Source: Antedon mediterranea (lineage: Eukaryota > Echinodermata > Crinoidea > Comatulida > Antedonidae). From it: DNA of 64,000 bases. Position 1 is the first letter of the stretch. Each line of letters starts with the position of its first letter. The DNA lies in assembly GCF_964355755.1 (NCBI RefSeq), contig NC_092670.1, positions 17,483,201-17,547,200 on the forward strand, given 5' to 3'. The notes beneath the pieces were generated by a model. It saw nothing but the letters and a program-made list of their open reading frames with translations, was not told the DNA's origin and did no database searches. Position numbers and translations under genes: made by a program. Shown piece by piece: positions 10,301-20,081 of the stretch.

Positions 10301-11598
10301 TTGGAGGGACGGGATTGGTTGGAGGGACGGGATTGGTTGGAGGGACGGGATTGGTAGACAGGGGTGCTGTGGCTGTATTTGTTCATACACATTGTATATT
10401 TTAGTGACTTATAATCTTCTACATTGAAACCAACTTAAATCATCCTTTACTACATTAAACACATGTAGGTACTGCAGTATCTGCAGTAAAATAATTTTGA
10501 CATGATCTCTTAAACAAATACTTACAGGTTTGGAAGTAGCAGTGACCATGAATGCTTTGTCAAATTTTAATCTCAGATAAACATACTCTGCATCTAGATG
10601 TCTCTGCTTTTGGATGTCTTCATATAGAGCTATTAACTCTTGCCAATTATTCAAAGCTATCCGAATCTGGGAACAAAGAAAGAACAAATTATACCTTTGA
10701 CAATTAGATTGATTACTTTTTTAAAATGATTTCTGGTATTCTAAATGTTAAGAGCGAGAACAATCATACCTTTATTTTAGGATCTTGAATTTGAGTGAAG
10801 TACAGGCCATACAAGAGATAGAGGGCGCCTATACGGACTTGAAATGTGTACGGCGACATCAGGAATGTAGTGGCTACTTGGAAAGCCTCCTCTGTAAACT
10901 ATAAGCACATTTTTTAAATTAGGAAACGCATATGACATTTTGTCTGTTTGTTTGAACATTTTAGAGCTTTTAGTTTTGTATAATAATTTCAATTTAAACT
11001 CAAACATTTCAATATACAGCATCTGGTTAATAGCCATGGTAGTTATTGCCATGCACCTCTAAAATACTCCTAGAGTATGTTTATTTGGAGTGTACATATC
11101 TGTGTTTGCCCTCAATTCAATGAGATTGTATAGTCTCCAGATCACCTTGGGCCCTGAGCCCAGTTAAAATGTGTACAATGCCCTGCTGCTAGCTGCTCAA
11201 TTACATACAAATACAGTGTATATTCAGTGTTTAACAATTTTTAAAAAATGACTAATCTATTTTTTACAACCTTTCTAAAAATGTGCAGAGGTTTCTAAAA
11301 ATCATACTTACATCACGCTGATCAACTTGGTTTTTCAACCCACTAGAAATAAAATAATTGAAAATGATTTAGAAAATTTAAAAAAAAAAGATTTCTGTGG
11401 CTGAATATTGCCTGATCACCATCTTTCATAGACAACTATCTTAAGTATTACTCACAAATAAATAAAAGAAAAGTTCATTCGTTTCCAGATGTTGACAAAG
11501 TCCTCATATCGAACATTTTCTGTTTTTACAAATGCGTCAAGGAGTTGTTCACAGTCAGTTTTAACACCGCTCCCAAGCTTCTTTCCAACTCCAGACAT
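7217..11598 (-). CDS. SNAPC1: snRNA-activating protein complex subunit 1, complete, 9 exons
   Basis: Exons (minus strand, in transcript order): 11456-11598, 11312-11342, 10770-10898, 10526-10666, 9783-9890, 9497-9606, 8524-8689, 7961-8063, 7217-7362. All introns are GT-AG, phases agree, and the total is 1077 nt (358 aa), close to human SNAPC1 (368 aa). Recognisable blocks: TDCEQLLDAFVKTENVRYED and FVNIWKRMNF (exon 1), FTEEAFQVATTFLMSPYTFQ and VRIGALYLLYGLYFTQ (exon 3), QRHLDAEYVYLRLKFDKAF (exon 4), YLEMVHNKYQNLK (exon 6). The basic C-terminus ends with an AT-hook-like KKRGRPKK and a run of lysines. The product is a nuclear subunit of SNAPc, which binds the proximal sequence element of snRNA promoters for Pol II and Pol III. 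The N-terminal two thirds is the conserved SNAPC1 domain; the tail is low-complexity. The start is the first Met, at 11596-11598. Confidence 0.95.
7775..7968. repeat. Direct duplication of a SNAPC1 splice-donor region
   Basis: Segments 7780-7851 and 7890-7967 share GGAGAAAAGAGA.., ATTTAGTATA.AA.ATTACAA, TAAGGTCATTT.ACTTTC and ATTATTTA(C/T)CTGTA. The second copy spans the real 5' splice site of exon 7961-8063; in the first copy the donor GT is AT. It therefore looks like a tandem duplication whose extra donor has been lost. Confidence 0.7.
8280..8460. mobile_element. Possible retroelement fragment in SNAPC1 intron
   Basis: Contains CTCCGGATGACCAAAGTATA followed by TTGATCGAAACGCCGAAAA. Sequences of the kind GATCGAAACGTCG are common in Penelope-like and other invertebrate repeats in my memory. 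No ORF, and the termini are unknown; the assignment is weak. Confidence 0.3.
9110..9172 (+). mobile_element. Likely 3' tail of a non-LTR element
   Basis: TTTGAAATGATAAGAAATAAATG, then ATTATGAATGAATGAATGAA. A short A-rich end followed by a 4-bp microsatellite resembles the 3' termini of CR1/L2-like elements. No coding part is seen upstream. Confidence 0.35.
9920..10355. repeat. 18-bp minisatellite in SNAPC1 intron, about 24 copies
   Basis: Unit GGAGGGACGCGATTGGTT with G/C variants (ACGCGATT or ACGGGATT). On the SNAPC1 sense strand it reads as a pyrimidine-rich AACCAATC(C/G)CGTCCCTCC, so each unit carries a CCAAT box. The array lies between exon 4 and exon 5 and stops only about 28 nt before the exon 5 acceptor. 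Because 18 is a multiple of 3, every frame on both strands is open; the resulting long ORFs (NQSRPS-type repeats and others) are artefacts. Confidence 0.95.
10427..10516. mobile_element. Solo fragment of CTGCAG MITE family
   Basis: Ends with GGTACTGCAGTATCTGCAGT, then AAAATAATTTTGACATGATC, the characteristic right terminus of the CTGCAG family (see 48420-48652). It sits beside SNAPC1 exon 4. Confidence 0.5.
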
Positions 11599-12400
11599 CT
11601 TTCAAGTGTAAAGATTAATTTAATTTCACCTGATCTGAAATAGATTAGATATATGTCCACTGCTGGTAATTTAGGCTAGGGGGATATTTATTATTTCTAT
11701 TAAAATATGTTAAAATTATTGAGAAAATGTTATTTATTTTTTTAAGAACAATAAAATAATATATTAATATTCGTTTTTAATAGTTATTTTTGATCTACTA
11801 ATAAGGCTATATTCAGCAATACAATCCATGTTCAGGCCAAATAAACACCTCATTTGTAGCCTGGTAGTGTAAACTTCCATGTGAACTTATCAACCCCAGA
11901 TTCGCCCAAAAACCATAAAAATGGCCGTAGAGGCCTAGATAATGGACAATTTATAGGCCTAGCATTTTAAAGTATAATTAGCATGTTATGCATGTCGGTT
12001 CTATACCATTTTTTAACATACCTTAAATAAAACCAATTATTTTGTTTAAACACACAATCATTTTACAATTGTTTATTTACACCATCAAGTTAACCCTGCA
12101 TTTTATTTGTCTCTTTTTATATATACACAATAATAATGTTTACGTCTTTTTGTCAATAACTGTTATAGCGCCACCAACGTGTAAATACATACAAACTTTT
12201 TTTTTAATATCACGGAATTGAAAATATTGACCTAGTCAACATTGTCGTCGTCCGTCGTCATTGTAAAAAACGCATTCAAGACTGATAAAAACCACATTCA
12301 GCAATAAAAACATATTAAAACTTTATTATTAATTTAACTGGTTAACAAATACATCCGATACGATATAATAAAAAAATAAAAACCATGCCAGTCAGTCAGA
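11599..12400. other. 5' flank of SNAPC1
   Basis: No second gene seen. TATA-like tracts are too common in this AT-rich DNA to call. The transcription start of SNAPC1 is not identifiable by eye. Confidence 0.4.
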
Positions 12401-14170
12401 GGCAGAGACGGATTGATAATAAATGGGAGACCAGGAGCGCCGTACATAAAATAAAATGATAAATCTTCAATTACACGTTACAAATTACAAGCATTAACAA
12501 TTCTGATATCAATTATTAATATTTCACAATAAACACAGTCATTAAATAAAAAATATCATTCATTGTGGATTAAACCATAACATGATAAAAAGTACAGTAT
12601 GAAAATCAGATGGATTTGAAATTAAAGTAGGCCTATAAAATTTGTCTACAAATACTTTAAACATATGTAATTTAATAATTCCAATCAACAGTTCTTTTAT
12701 TCCAAAGCAAAAAATATATACGCATGCATAAAATAATTTAACATTTAAATAATGGACAAAATCAAATCAAAAACACTTTTCATTATGCAGTATTTACACT
12801 GTTTACACAATAAATTATACTGTAAAATAATATTTAAAACTACAAAAGTAAAATGTACAGTGTACGGTTGTAATTGGTATTGTATCAGATATTTGTTTAC
12901 ATCTCCCTGATGGTATGCCATGTAAAACAGCATTCTGATATAACCGTTTGTGGTCCAACTTAAAGGGTATAACAAGCTTCTACACACACCAGTAATACTG
13001 GCCTACGATGCTTGGCCTACAATTTTGGTTCACGTGCATCTTGCTGCTAACATGTGCTTGACGCAATATTTTATGCCTTATTTGCAATGGTACTACAAAC
13101 ATAAAAATATATTTTTAAGAGAATTTAAATGTAGGCCTAGTCAATTCAGTCAGTCAATTCAATAATAAGGTAACCGCGTTAGATTATGAATGATAATTTT
13201 GTTTTGATTTATACCCTAGGAAATATAAATAAGATAATTAGCCTAAGAATTCAAAACAATTTGTTACTCGTACTTTTAGTAAAGTATAATGAACAGTCAA
13301 AAAGGAAAGTTATTTTTTAAAGAGTGATGGTTAGATGTAAACGAAATCAATTCTTACCTATGATGACAATGATGATGATGATGAAATTAATCATTATTAA
13401 ATTAAATTATATTGTCTACTTTGAGTAGATGAGAAATGAATATCAAAAATTAAAAAATATATCAAAATAAATTGCTCCAATTAATTACTACGAGGAACGA
13501 AGCATACACAATTTATTCATTAAAAATTATGTTGTCGTATTATCTTTTCTTAATAAAATATTTTTTAAAAATAAATTAATAAATTTATTAATAAGATATT
13601 GCGTTTGTTGTTTTACATTACATTTTTTATTATACATTACATTTTTGTATTGTCTCATTATAATTATCACTCTTTTTTATTGTATTGCTTTACCATTGAT
13701 AGAAACTAATAAATGTTGAATAAATTACATTATTATGGCATCCACACTAAATACATGAGCTGACAGATCACATTTTTCTTTGTAAATTTTTTGTAAGATT
13801 TTATGAGAAAGAATGTTTATACTCCAAAAGTAGTAAAAACAAAAAGGGGGTACACTATTACTCGCAACCTAGAACCCGACCGTGGCAGTTTTCAAGGAAT
13901 TTTTAACCTTGCAGTATACAACTTCCGGTTCGGTTATATTTAGTTTAAAATCTTCCTAGAGCCCTGACATTTTTGGTAATGTTGATACACAAGTTATCCC
14001 ATCCCACATCCCTCCAATAGTTTAAAACCTTCCCAGTCCCAGTACAATCATTACTTAGCTAGCAGTACTTTTTTTCTGGTGAAACACGGCTTAAAGCTTT
14101 CTTGAGCTTAATTAGTTTTCTCCCAAGCTTTGAATCTTATTGAATAATTTTAATAATAGGCCTAATCTAT
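12401..14170. other. AT-rich intergenic DNA, no gene seen
   Basis: Open frames at 12745-12987 and 12950-13165 are short and lack any recognisable motif. A (GAT)n run lies at about 13365-13383. No RNA gene was identified. Confidence 0.4.
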
Positions 14171-14248
14171 TTGATGAATTTTGTAATAAAACGAACGAGA
14201 CTGATAAATATTCAGATCGGCAGTGTAACGCGCAATTTTTTCTCGTTG

Positions 14249-14440
14249 TTGTTGTCCAATCATAATCGTTTTCGCGAATTGAAGTTAGGAAGCTTTCATC
14301 GTCGTATTACCAAAGATCATATCAGATATTTTCATACAGTTTTAGTAATTCTCCGTTGCTTTACGCCTGTCCAGTTTGAGGAGATTCTTATACAATTTGC
14401 GGAGCCTGTCCTGTGGTGGTCATCACGTCACTCCTGAACC
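14249..14440 (+). promoter_or_regulatory. Conserved CCAAT block and putative promoter/5' exon of GPCR copy 2
   Basis: TCCAATCATAATCGTTTTCG at 14249 is the reverse complement of the block at 21941-21960 upstream of GPCR copy 3. About 100 bp further on, TCTCCGTTGCTTTACGCCTG (from about 14350) matches TTTTCCGTTGCGGATGACGCC on the minus strand near 21826-21846. Order and orientation relative to the receptor genes are the same. The segment is richer in CpG than its surroundings. It is probably a shared promoter or first non-coding exon; the 88-codon frame at 14171-14437 overlapping it is not convincing as protein. Confidence 0.5.
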
Positions 14441-14450
14441 ATCAATATGG

Positions 14451-14700
14451 CTACAGGTATTTTGGATACTATTTTTATGTATTTTACGTGATATTTGTTT
14501 TATATATCTATCCAAACGTTTTCTTCCTCCTTATTAGGGCGTATTGAATCATGAAAAATCAAAATGTTTGGTGGTTGTAAAATGGGCAATGTTGACGCTC
14601 TTATTTTGTAGATAAAACTGAGTCCAGATACCATGATAAGATGATGATGGCATCATGAAAATTCGTTATTTTTGTGTGATTTTGCAAATTGTGACATTGT
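14451..14700 (+). other. Possible two-exon transcript start: ATGGCTACAG then short exon
   Basis: A Met codon in ATGGCTACAG at 14450-14459 is followed directly by GTATTTTGG, a possible donor. At 14610-14612 TTTTGTAG is a good acceptor. Joined, they read MATDKTESRYHDKMMMAS and stop (18 aa); AATAAA follows near 14702. This may be a micropeptide gene, or simply a 5' leader exon of GPCR copy 2. Neither is proven. Confidence 0.2.
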
Positions 14701-14834
14701 TAATAAACTCAATCTCATTTTTTTTTTAAAGTCACTTCATTTCATTCCGGGAATCAAACGAATCATGCCATTTATATATTTCCTTCCGTTGACATGGTAA
14801 CTGACCCCATGAATTGTTGTTTAAAGATGGTTGG

Positions 14835-14985
14835 TTCAAATCTTTCTTTCTTTTATTTAAGCGCAACGACTGTAATTTGACCAATCCCACGCGACGAATT
14901 GTCTGAACTGTCGCTCGTGATTGGCTAAATTACTTGCGTTGCCTGTGTAGTTTATACATCTATTCCTTGCCTCTTGTGCAGTACA
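14835..14985. mobile_element. Degraded MITE, CCAAT-containing family
   Basis: AAGCGCAACGACTGTAATTTG, ACCAATCC, then GCTCGTGATTGGCTAAAT and TACTTGCGTTGCCTGTG match the internal arms of the element at 6253-6407 in the same order. The termini are poorly kept. Confidence 0.55.
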
Positions 14986-15203
14986 CGGAAAACAGTACCC
15001 CTACAAAATAAAGAGTTTTACAAGTTACACAAAAGTCATGTGTTTAATTGAATGATAAGTTGTGTTTTTTTTTATACTAAAGTAGTTATGTAATCTATGT
15101 GGATTGACCAGTCTGCAAATCGTCCAACTAAAGCATGTATTTTAATGTACGAAATGCGCTTTATATTTTGACAGTACGTAGAACGAACTCTGTATCATTC
15201 ATA

Positions 15204-16356
15204 ATGGTGGACGAATATGCAAATGAAACAGGTGACTTCGTGTCTTCTACCATCAACCCTTCACCTGTATTATGGCCACGTGGTGAGCTCATCTTTCAAG
15301 TATTCTGCCTGTCACTTATAATGGTTATCGGCATTATCGGTAACGGTCTTGTCATCGTGTCTGTAATTATATCACGTCAATTACGCACAGTCACTAACGT
15401 CTACGTTGTCAATCTCGCCGTTACTGATCTACTTACTGTTCTGAATATCCCATTGACGATTATAGCCATGCTGTCGGACAGCAATGGCTGGCCTCTTGCT
15501 GATTGGCTGTGCGTGTTCACGGGCGCATCCTTAGTAATCTGTGTAACTAGCAGTATATACACGTTGGCAATGATTGCCATTAGTCGTCTGCTGGTGGTTA
15601 CCAGGTCACACGTTGGCAATAAGTCTTTGCCGTTCAAACGTCACTGCATAATAACCGCTCTTGTCTTTATCTGGTCGATATCAATATTCATGGCGTCGAT
15701 ACCAGCTATATTTGGTGTTGGTCAACTTGGCTATGATACTCGATATTATAGCTCCTGTACCTGGGACTGGTCACACTCACAATCGTCAACATACAATGTA
15801 ATAGTAGCTGCCTCTTTATACCCAGTACCATTTCTAGTGATAGTAACCTGTTACTTGATCATATTCCGACATTTTCACAAACACACAGAGAAGATGATGG
15901 TTCATACAAATACAAGTAGGGTCACAAGCTGCTCCATACCCAGTACCGTTTTGATCGTACGATTAATCGGGAAACCACCTCACGACAACAAACACGCAAC
16001 AAACACGCAACAAACACGCAACAAACACGCAACAAACACGCAACGCCTGGGCAAGAAAGAATGGCAGTAAACATCGGATGAATACAATGAATGTTAGAGT
16101 TACACAGAACTTATTTTATGTGGTTGTCGTGTATGTAATGTGTATAACTCCTTTTGTAATCTGCTTATCGGTGGTGCCGAGAGGTGGTTCTATTAAAGCT
16201 ACGCCCTACGCAGCAGTTATCCTTATGATAAATAGCTGTATCAATCCTTTAATCTATGCAGTGAAACATCCACATTTTAAAGGAGTTTTCAAAAGCATTT
16301 TGACATGCGATTTAAAACGTATTGCTGATAGGCCGCATGATATTAGAAATACCTGA
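15204..16356 (+). pseudogene. GPCR copy 2, frameshifted in intracellular loop 3
   Basis: From the conserved Met (15204; the frame is open back to 15135) it reads MVDEYANETGDF through TM1-TM5 with the same signatures as copies 1 and 3 (GNGLVIV, NLAVTDLL, ISRLLVV, YLIIFRHFHKHTEKMM). In the third intracellular loop about five 11-bp units (AACAAACACGC, 15984-16042) shift the frame, and translation stops at TAA 16068-16070. The correct frame resumes around 16045 and continues in 16078-16356 through TM6-TM7 (NPLIYAVKHPHFKG) to the homologous C-terminus. Just before the repeat, CCATACCCAGTACCGTTTTGA resembles TM5 codons at 15828-15848, as if a local segment had been copied in. As sequenced it would give a receptor lacking TM6 and TM7. 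A polymorphic repeat number that restores the frame cannot be excluded. Confidence 0.85.
15984..16045. repeat. 11-bp tandem repeat, five copies, inside GPCR copy 2
   Basis: Unit AACAAACACGC. Since 11 is not a multiple of 3, each gain or loss changes frame. The position corresponds to the GQQTS(H/R)NAW loop in the intact paralogues. Confidence 0.9.
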
Positions 16357-16559
16357 TTATTACAATATGTACAGTATGTTATTCTCTCTACTTATGTATA
16401 GGCCTATTATTTACTATCAATAATATCAATAATTTGTGTGGAATAAGAATTATAATAGTTTCATAGGCAACCATTATTTCAGCACTTCAAATATTTGTAA
16501 ATCAAACATGCACACACACAATTTCAATGTAGACCTATTTTAGGAGATGCTTCAATTCA

Positions 16560-17205
16560 ATAACTAGAGGGTACTCCGAGAGTACAAACCTCCGCCTACT
16601 GTAAAATTCCTCTACATAAAATGTCCCCGGAAAATTAATATGACCATCAACCAAATCGAATCTATCCAAAGACGTTTCACTAGATCATGTTTTCCAGGCT
16701 ATTTCCAAACTATATATTCCCTCCGTCCATCTTACGAAGCCCGACTTACCTTCCTCAAACTACCCCGGTTGTACCATAGACTTCAATTTCTTCAATCTAA
16801 ATTTGTTATTAAGTGTCTCTACGTAGATTTTCTGGTAAAAGGTGCATTGTTGCCCACACCAGTTTCTCGTAGAAATTATAAATTAGTTTTTAGGCATATG
16901 GGTTCTCGTACCAATGCATTTTACCACTCTGTTTTTATTTCTTTTCCGAGGTTGTGGGATACCCTCCCTATTGAAGTGACTGATTTGTGCCTTTTTGGTT
17001 CCTCTAAGTTATTCCCTGCCTTATTTAATGTCTTTTGCTGTTAACTTGTTGTTTTTGACTGCACCAGAAGGAGAGTATTCACATAGTGACTTCATCACTT
17101 TTCTACAATCCACCAGACTGGTGTTAGTTTTCTTGTGTTTGTATTTTTTATTGTATTATATGTTTTATGTCTTCTGGAAAATAAATGAATTGAATTGAAT
17201 TGAGT
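16560..17205 (+). mobile_element. 5'-truncated non-LTR retrotransposon (CR1/L2-like)
   Basis: The frame from about 16640 to 17044 reads NQIESIQRRFTRSCF.., SLRPSYEARLTFLKLPRLYH, RLQFLQSKFVIKCL, then FYHSVFISFPRLWDTLPIEV before TAA. This is the typical tail of non-LTR reverse transcriptase ORFs (LxKIQRRFTR, SYExRLxxLxLPxLxxRR, W-N/D-xLP). The RT catalytic part is missing. The element ends with AAATAAATGAATTGAATTGA, a 5-bp microsatellite tail usual for this class. It lies just downstream of GPCR copy 2, in the same orientation. Confidence 0.8.
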
Positions 17206-17699
17206 GTCATCAATTGTGGCGCAAATATCGTATATACATGATTCGTAATAAAATTCAGGATCCAACTTTGTTTTTTTTTTCATCCAAGCAGAATTATTTA
17301 GTGTGACAGCACATACATTGCATACTATAGGCAGTTAGGCTAAATGCCTTGATTTTATTAACTCTGTTCCCACTCCTTTTAATAGAATGTGAACTTGGAA
17401 ACAATAGAGGGGGGTATACTAAAAATATTTGGATTATTGAATTGAATTTGCTTATTGAAATATTAAAAGAGACCAAATAAATAATGAAATGAAATTGAGT
17501 AAATTTAGATAAATAAATCTTGATTTAAAGATTATATTAATTTAATATCAATAAACACACACAAGCTATTTTCTACATGAGTGATATATCATGCATTCAA
17601 ATAAATATTGAAATATTAAATACACTAATATATTATTAATACGATCGAAAAGAAAAATAATCTAAATGAAGTACAACTGTTATTATATATATTGTGCAA

Positions 17700-17984
17700 C
17701 TGAATATAACCGCAACTGCGGTTATTATCCAGTATCGTCTGAACGGCAGTGCCTTGTCGCCAGCACGTAACCTGGTCACCACCAGCAGACGACTAATCAT
17801 TGCCAGCGTGTATATACTGCTGGTTACGCAGACCAGGGAGTTGGCGATTAAACGTCCCGCCGTGAACACGCACAGCCAATCAGCAAGAGGCCAGTCATTT
17901 ATATCAGACAACAATGCTAAAATCGTCCATGGCATATTGCATATTCCGAACAGTAAGTAGATCAGTAACTGCGAGATTTAGGCC
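17700..17984 (-). pseudogene. GPCR gene fragment (TM2 to TM4)
   Basis: Minus strand from 17984: NLAVTDLLTV, then a 7-bp tandem duplication (CATATTG/CATATTC at 17933-17946) that shifts frame, then MPWTILALLSDINDWPLADW, LCVFTAGRLIANSLVCVTSS and MISRLLVVTRLRAGDKALPF. Compared with copy 3 it has four extra residues in TM3, lacks two residues before SRL, and similarity ends abruptly at both sides. The left break coincides with a TAGGCCTA octamer. Clearly a dead partial copy. Confidence 0.85.
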
Positions 17985-19007
17985 TACTTGTCTTATTTTT
18001 GAACTTTTTAAAAATATGTGTTAGAGAAAACATATTAGTTTGTTAAGAAAAACAAATCTTAATTATTATTATTAATAATTTTTGGAGTTCTTAATTTTGT
18101 AATATTATTTTATATTTATATTTTATATTTGTTTTGATAACCCTGTTCATTACAAGCTATGCTTTCATTTAGGCTCCTCCACTATTTAAGTTAATAGTAA
18201 AGTGAAATAAAATGAAACATTAGGTAAGAGAAACCTTAATGATTTAAAAGATTATAGTACTTTAATAATGAACCCGCACAAACTAATCTAGTACGTTTGT
18301 TGAGTGATATTATGCTAACAAATAAATATTGACAATATTAAATACAATGCTAATATACCGGTATTATTAAAGATCAAACAGACGGCACGAAATTAATTAG
18401 GCCTATAAAAAACTAATTTTAAATAAAGTACGGATAAATATATCAACTGTCATCAGCCATCAGACATAGTAATTACACTTCTATTGAACGGCAAATACTC
18501 TATAGATCCCCTACATTACCATTTACACAGATTAAGTGCTGAAATACAGTATTGTACATAGGCTTGATGGCCATTGACAATTCCCATTGAAACTTAAGGT
18601 TTTTTATTCCGCACTTATTCAGAATAACTGATGTTCGATTTTCCACTAGAAGTTAATTCACATGTCTAATTATTCAAAGTTATTGCACGAGTACAGCACC
18701 TTGCTTATATTACCTGTAGTCAACATGATTGACATGAGTTATTATTATGTAATACCTTTTGTTTGTCAATGCTTTTATCAATTTTTTATTTGCTTGTTCA
18801 TTGTTACGCTCATAGTACCCTTTCTCTATAATGTATTCGTCTTTTACCAATATTCTATCAGATTACCTGATGATAACCTATGGTCGAAAGTGCTAGTAGG
18901 CCTACAATAAATATTTTATTTTGAGGCAGAACAAGAACTTTATCTGTTTTATTTGTATACATTAGAGATCCTGATAGTTAACAATACCATATACTTATTC
19001 TGTATAA
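17985..19007. other. Intergenic between GPCR fragment and copy 3
   Basis: AT-rich, no gene seen. The 82-codon frame 18662-18910 is hydrophobic but has no recognisable family signature. Confidence 0.4.
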
Positions 19008-20081
19008 TCAGGTATTTCTAATATCATAAGGCCTGTCAGCAATACTTTTTAAACGGCATGTCAAAATGCTTTTGAAAACTCCTTTAAAATGTGGATGCTT
19101 CACTGCATATATTAAAGGATTGATACAGCTATTCATCATAAGAATAACTGCTGCATATGGCGTAGCTTTAATAGAACCAGTACCTGTCGCTAATAAGCAA
19201 ATACCGAAAGGAGTCATACAAATTGCATACATGACAACCATATAAAATAAGTTTCTTGTAACTTTAATATTCATTTTATTCAACCGATGTTGCATGCTGC
19301 CTTTCTGTCCTGCTGTCCAGGCGTTGCGTGACGTCTGTTGTCCATTAGTACTACTTGTTGCACTGTTGGTATTTGCATTCGCATTACACATCATCTTCTC
19401 TGTGTGTTTGTGAAAATGTCGGAATATGATCAAATAACATGTTACTATCACAACTAATGGTACCGGATACAAAACTGCAGCTAATATCGCACTGTATGTT
19501 GACGATTTTGGGTCTGACGAGACCCAGGTACAGGAGCTATATCGAGTATCATAGCCAAGTTGACCAACACCAAATATAGCTGGTATCGACGCCATGAATA
19601 TTGATATTGACCAGATAAAAATCAAAGCGGTTATTATCCAGTATCGTTTAAAAGGCAGTGCCTTGTCGCCACCACGTAACCTGGTAACCACCAGCAGACG
19701 ACTGATGGCAATCATGGCCAAAGTATATATACTGCTGGCTACGCAGACGATTAAACATCCCGCCGTGAACACGCACAGCCAATCAACAAGAGGCCAGCCA
19801 TTTCTATCAGACAACATGGCTACAATCGTCCATGGCATATTCAGAACAGTAAGTAGATCAGTAACGGCGAGATTGACAACGTAGACATTGGTGACTGTGC
19901 GTAATTGACGTGATATAATTACAGACACGATGACAAGACCGTTACCGATAATGCCGATAACCATTATAAGTGACAGGCAGAATACTTGAAAGATGAGCTC
20001 ACCACGTGACCATGATACAGGTGAAGGGTTGATGGTAGAAGACACGAAGTCACCTGTTTCATTTCCATATTCGTCCACCAT
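19008..20081 (-). CDS. Rhodopsin-like (class A) GPCR, copy 3, intact
   Basis: Single-exon, 357 aa. Starts MVDEYGNETGDFVSSTINPS; the in-frame triplets just upstream include TAA, so this Met is the real start within the exon. Seven hydrophobic segments: TM1 GNGLVIVSVI, TM2 NLAVTDLLTV, TM3 starting after WLCVF, ISRLLVV instead of DRY, TM4 FIWSISIFMA, ECL2 Cys (SSCTW), TM5 LYPVPLVVIVTCYLIIF, TM6 with CMTPFG, TM7 NSCINPLIY. The HFHKHTEKMM segment opens a Ser/Asn-rich third loop. It is very similar to copies 1 and 2, so duplication is recent. The ligand is unknown; a melatonin/GPR84/moody-like relationship is only an impression. It is a plasma-membrane signalling receptor by family. Confidence 0.93.
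   Translation of the reverse strand: MVDEYGNETGDFVSSTINPSPVSWSRGELIFQVFCLSLIMVIGIIGNGLVIVSVIISRQLRTVTNVYVVNLAVTDLLTVLNMPWTIVAMLSDRNGWPLVDWLCVFTAGCLIVCVASSIYTLAMIAISRLLVVTRLRGGDKALPFKRYWIITALIFIWSISIFMASIPAIFGVGQLGYDTRYSSCTWVSSDPKSSTYSAILAAVLYPVPLVVIVTCYLIIFRHFHKHTEKMMCNANANTNSATSSTNGQQTSRNAWTAGQKGSMQHRLNKMNIKVTRNLFYMVVMYAICMTPFGICLLATGTGSIKATPYAAVILMMNSCINPLIYAVKHPHFKGVFKSILTCRLKSIADRPYDIRNT

Noticed and set aside
9820-10404. Overlapping long ORFs on both strands (RDWLEG-, GGTRLV-, NQSRPS-type repeats)
   Set aside because: All come from the 18-bp minisatellite, whose period keeps every frame open. It lies in a SNAPC1 intron.
14171-14437. 88-codon ORF as a protein gene
   Set aside because: No recognisable motif, overlaps the conserved upstream block of the GPCR family, and is better explained as promoter or leader sequence.
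18662-18910. 82-codon hydrophobic ORF as a membrane protein
   Set aside because: AT-rich codons produce hydrophobic runs by chance; no paralogue, no homology signature and no gene context.
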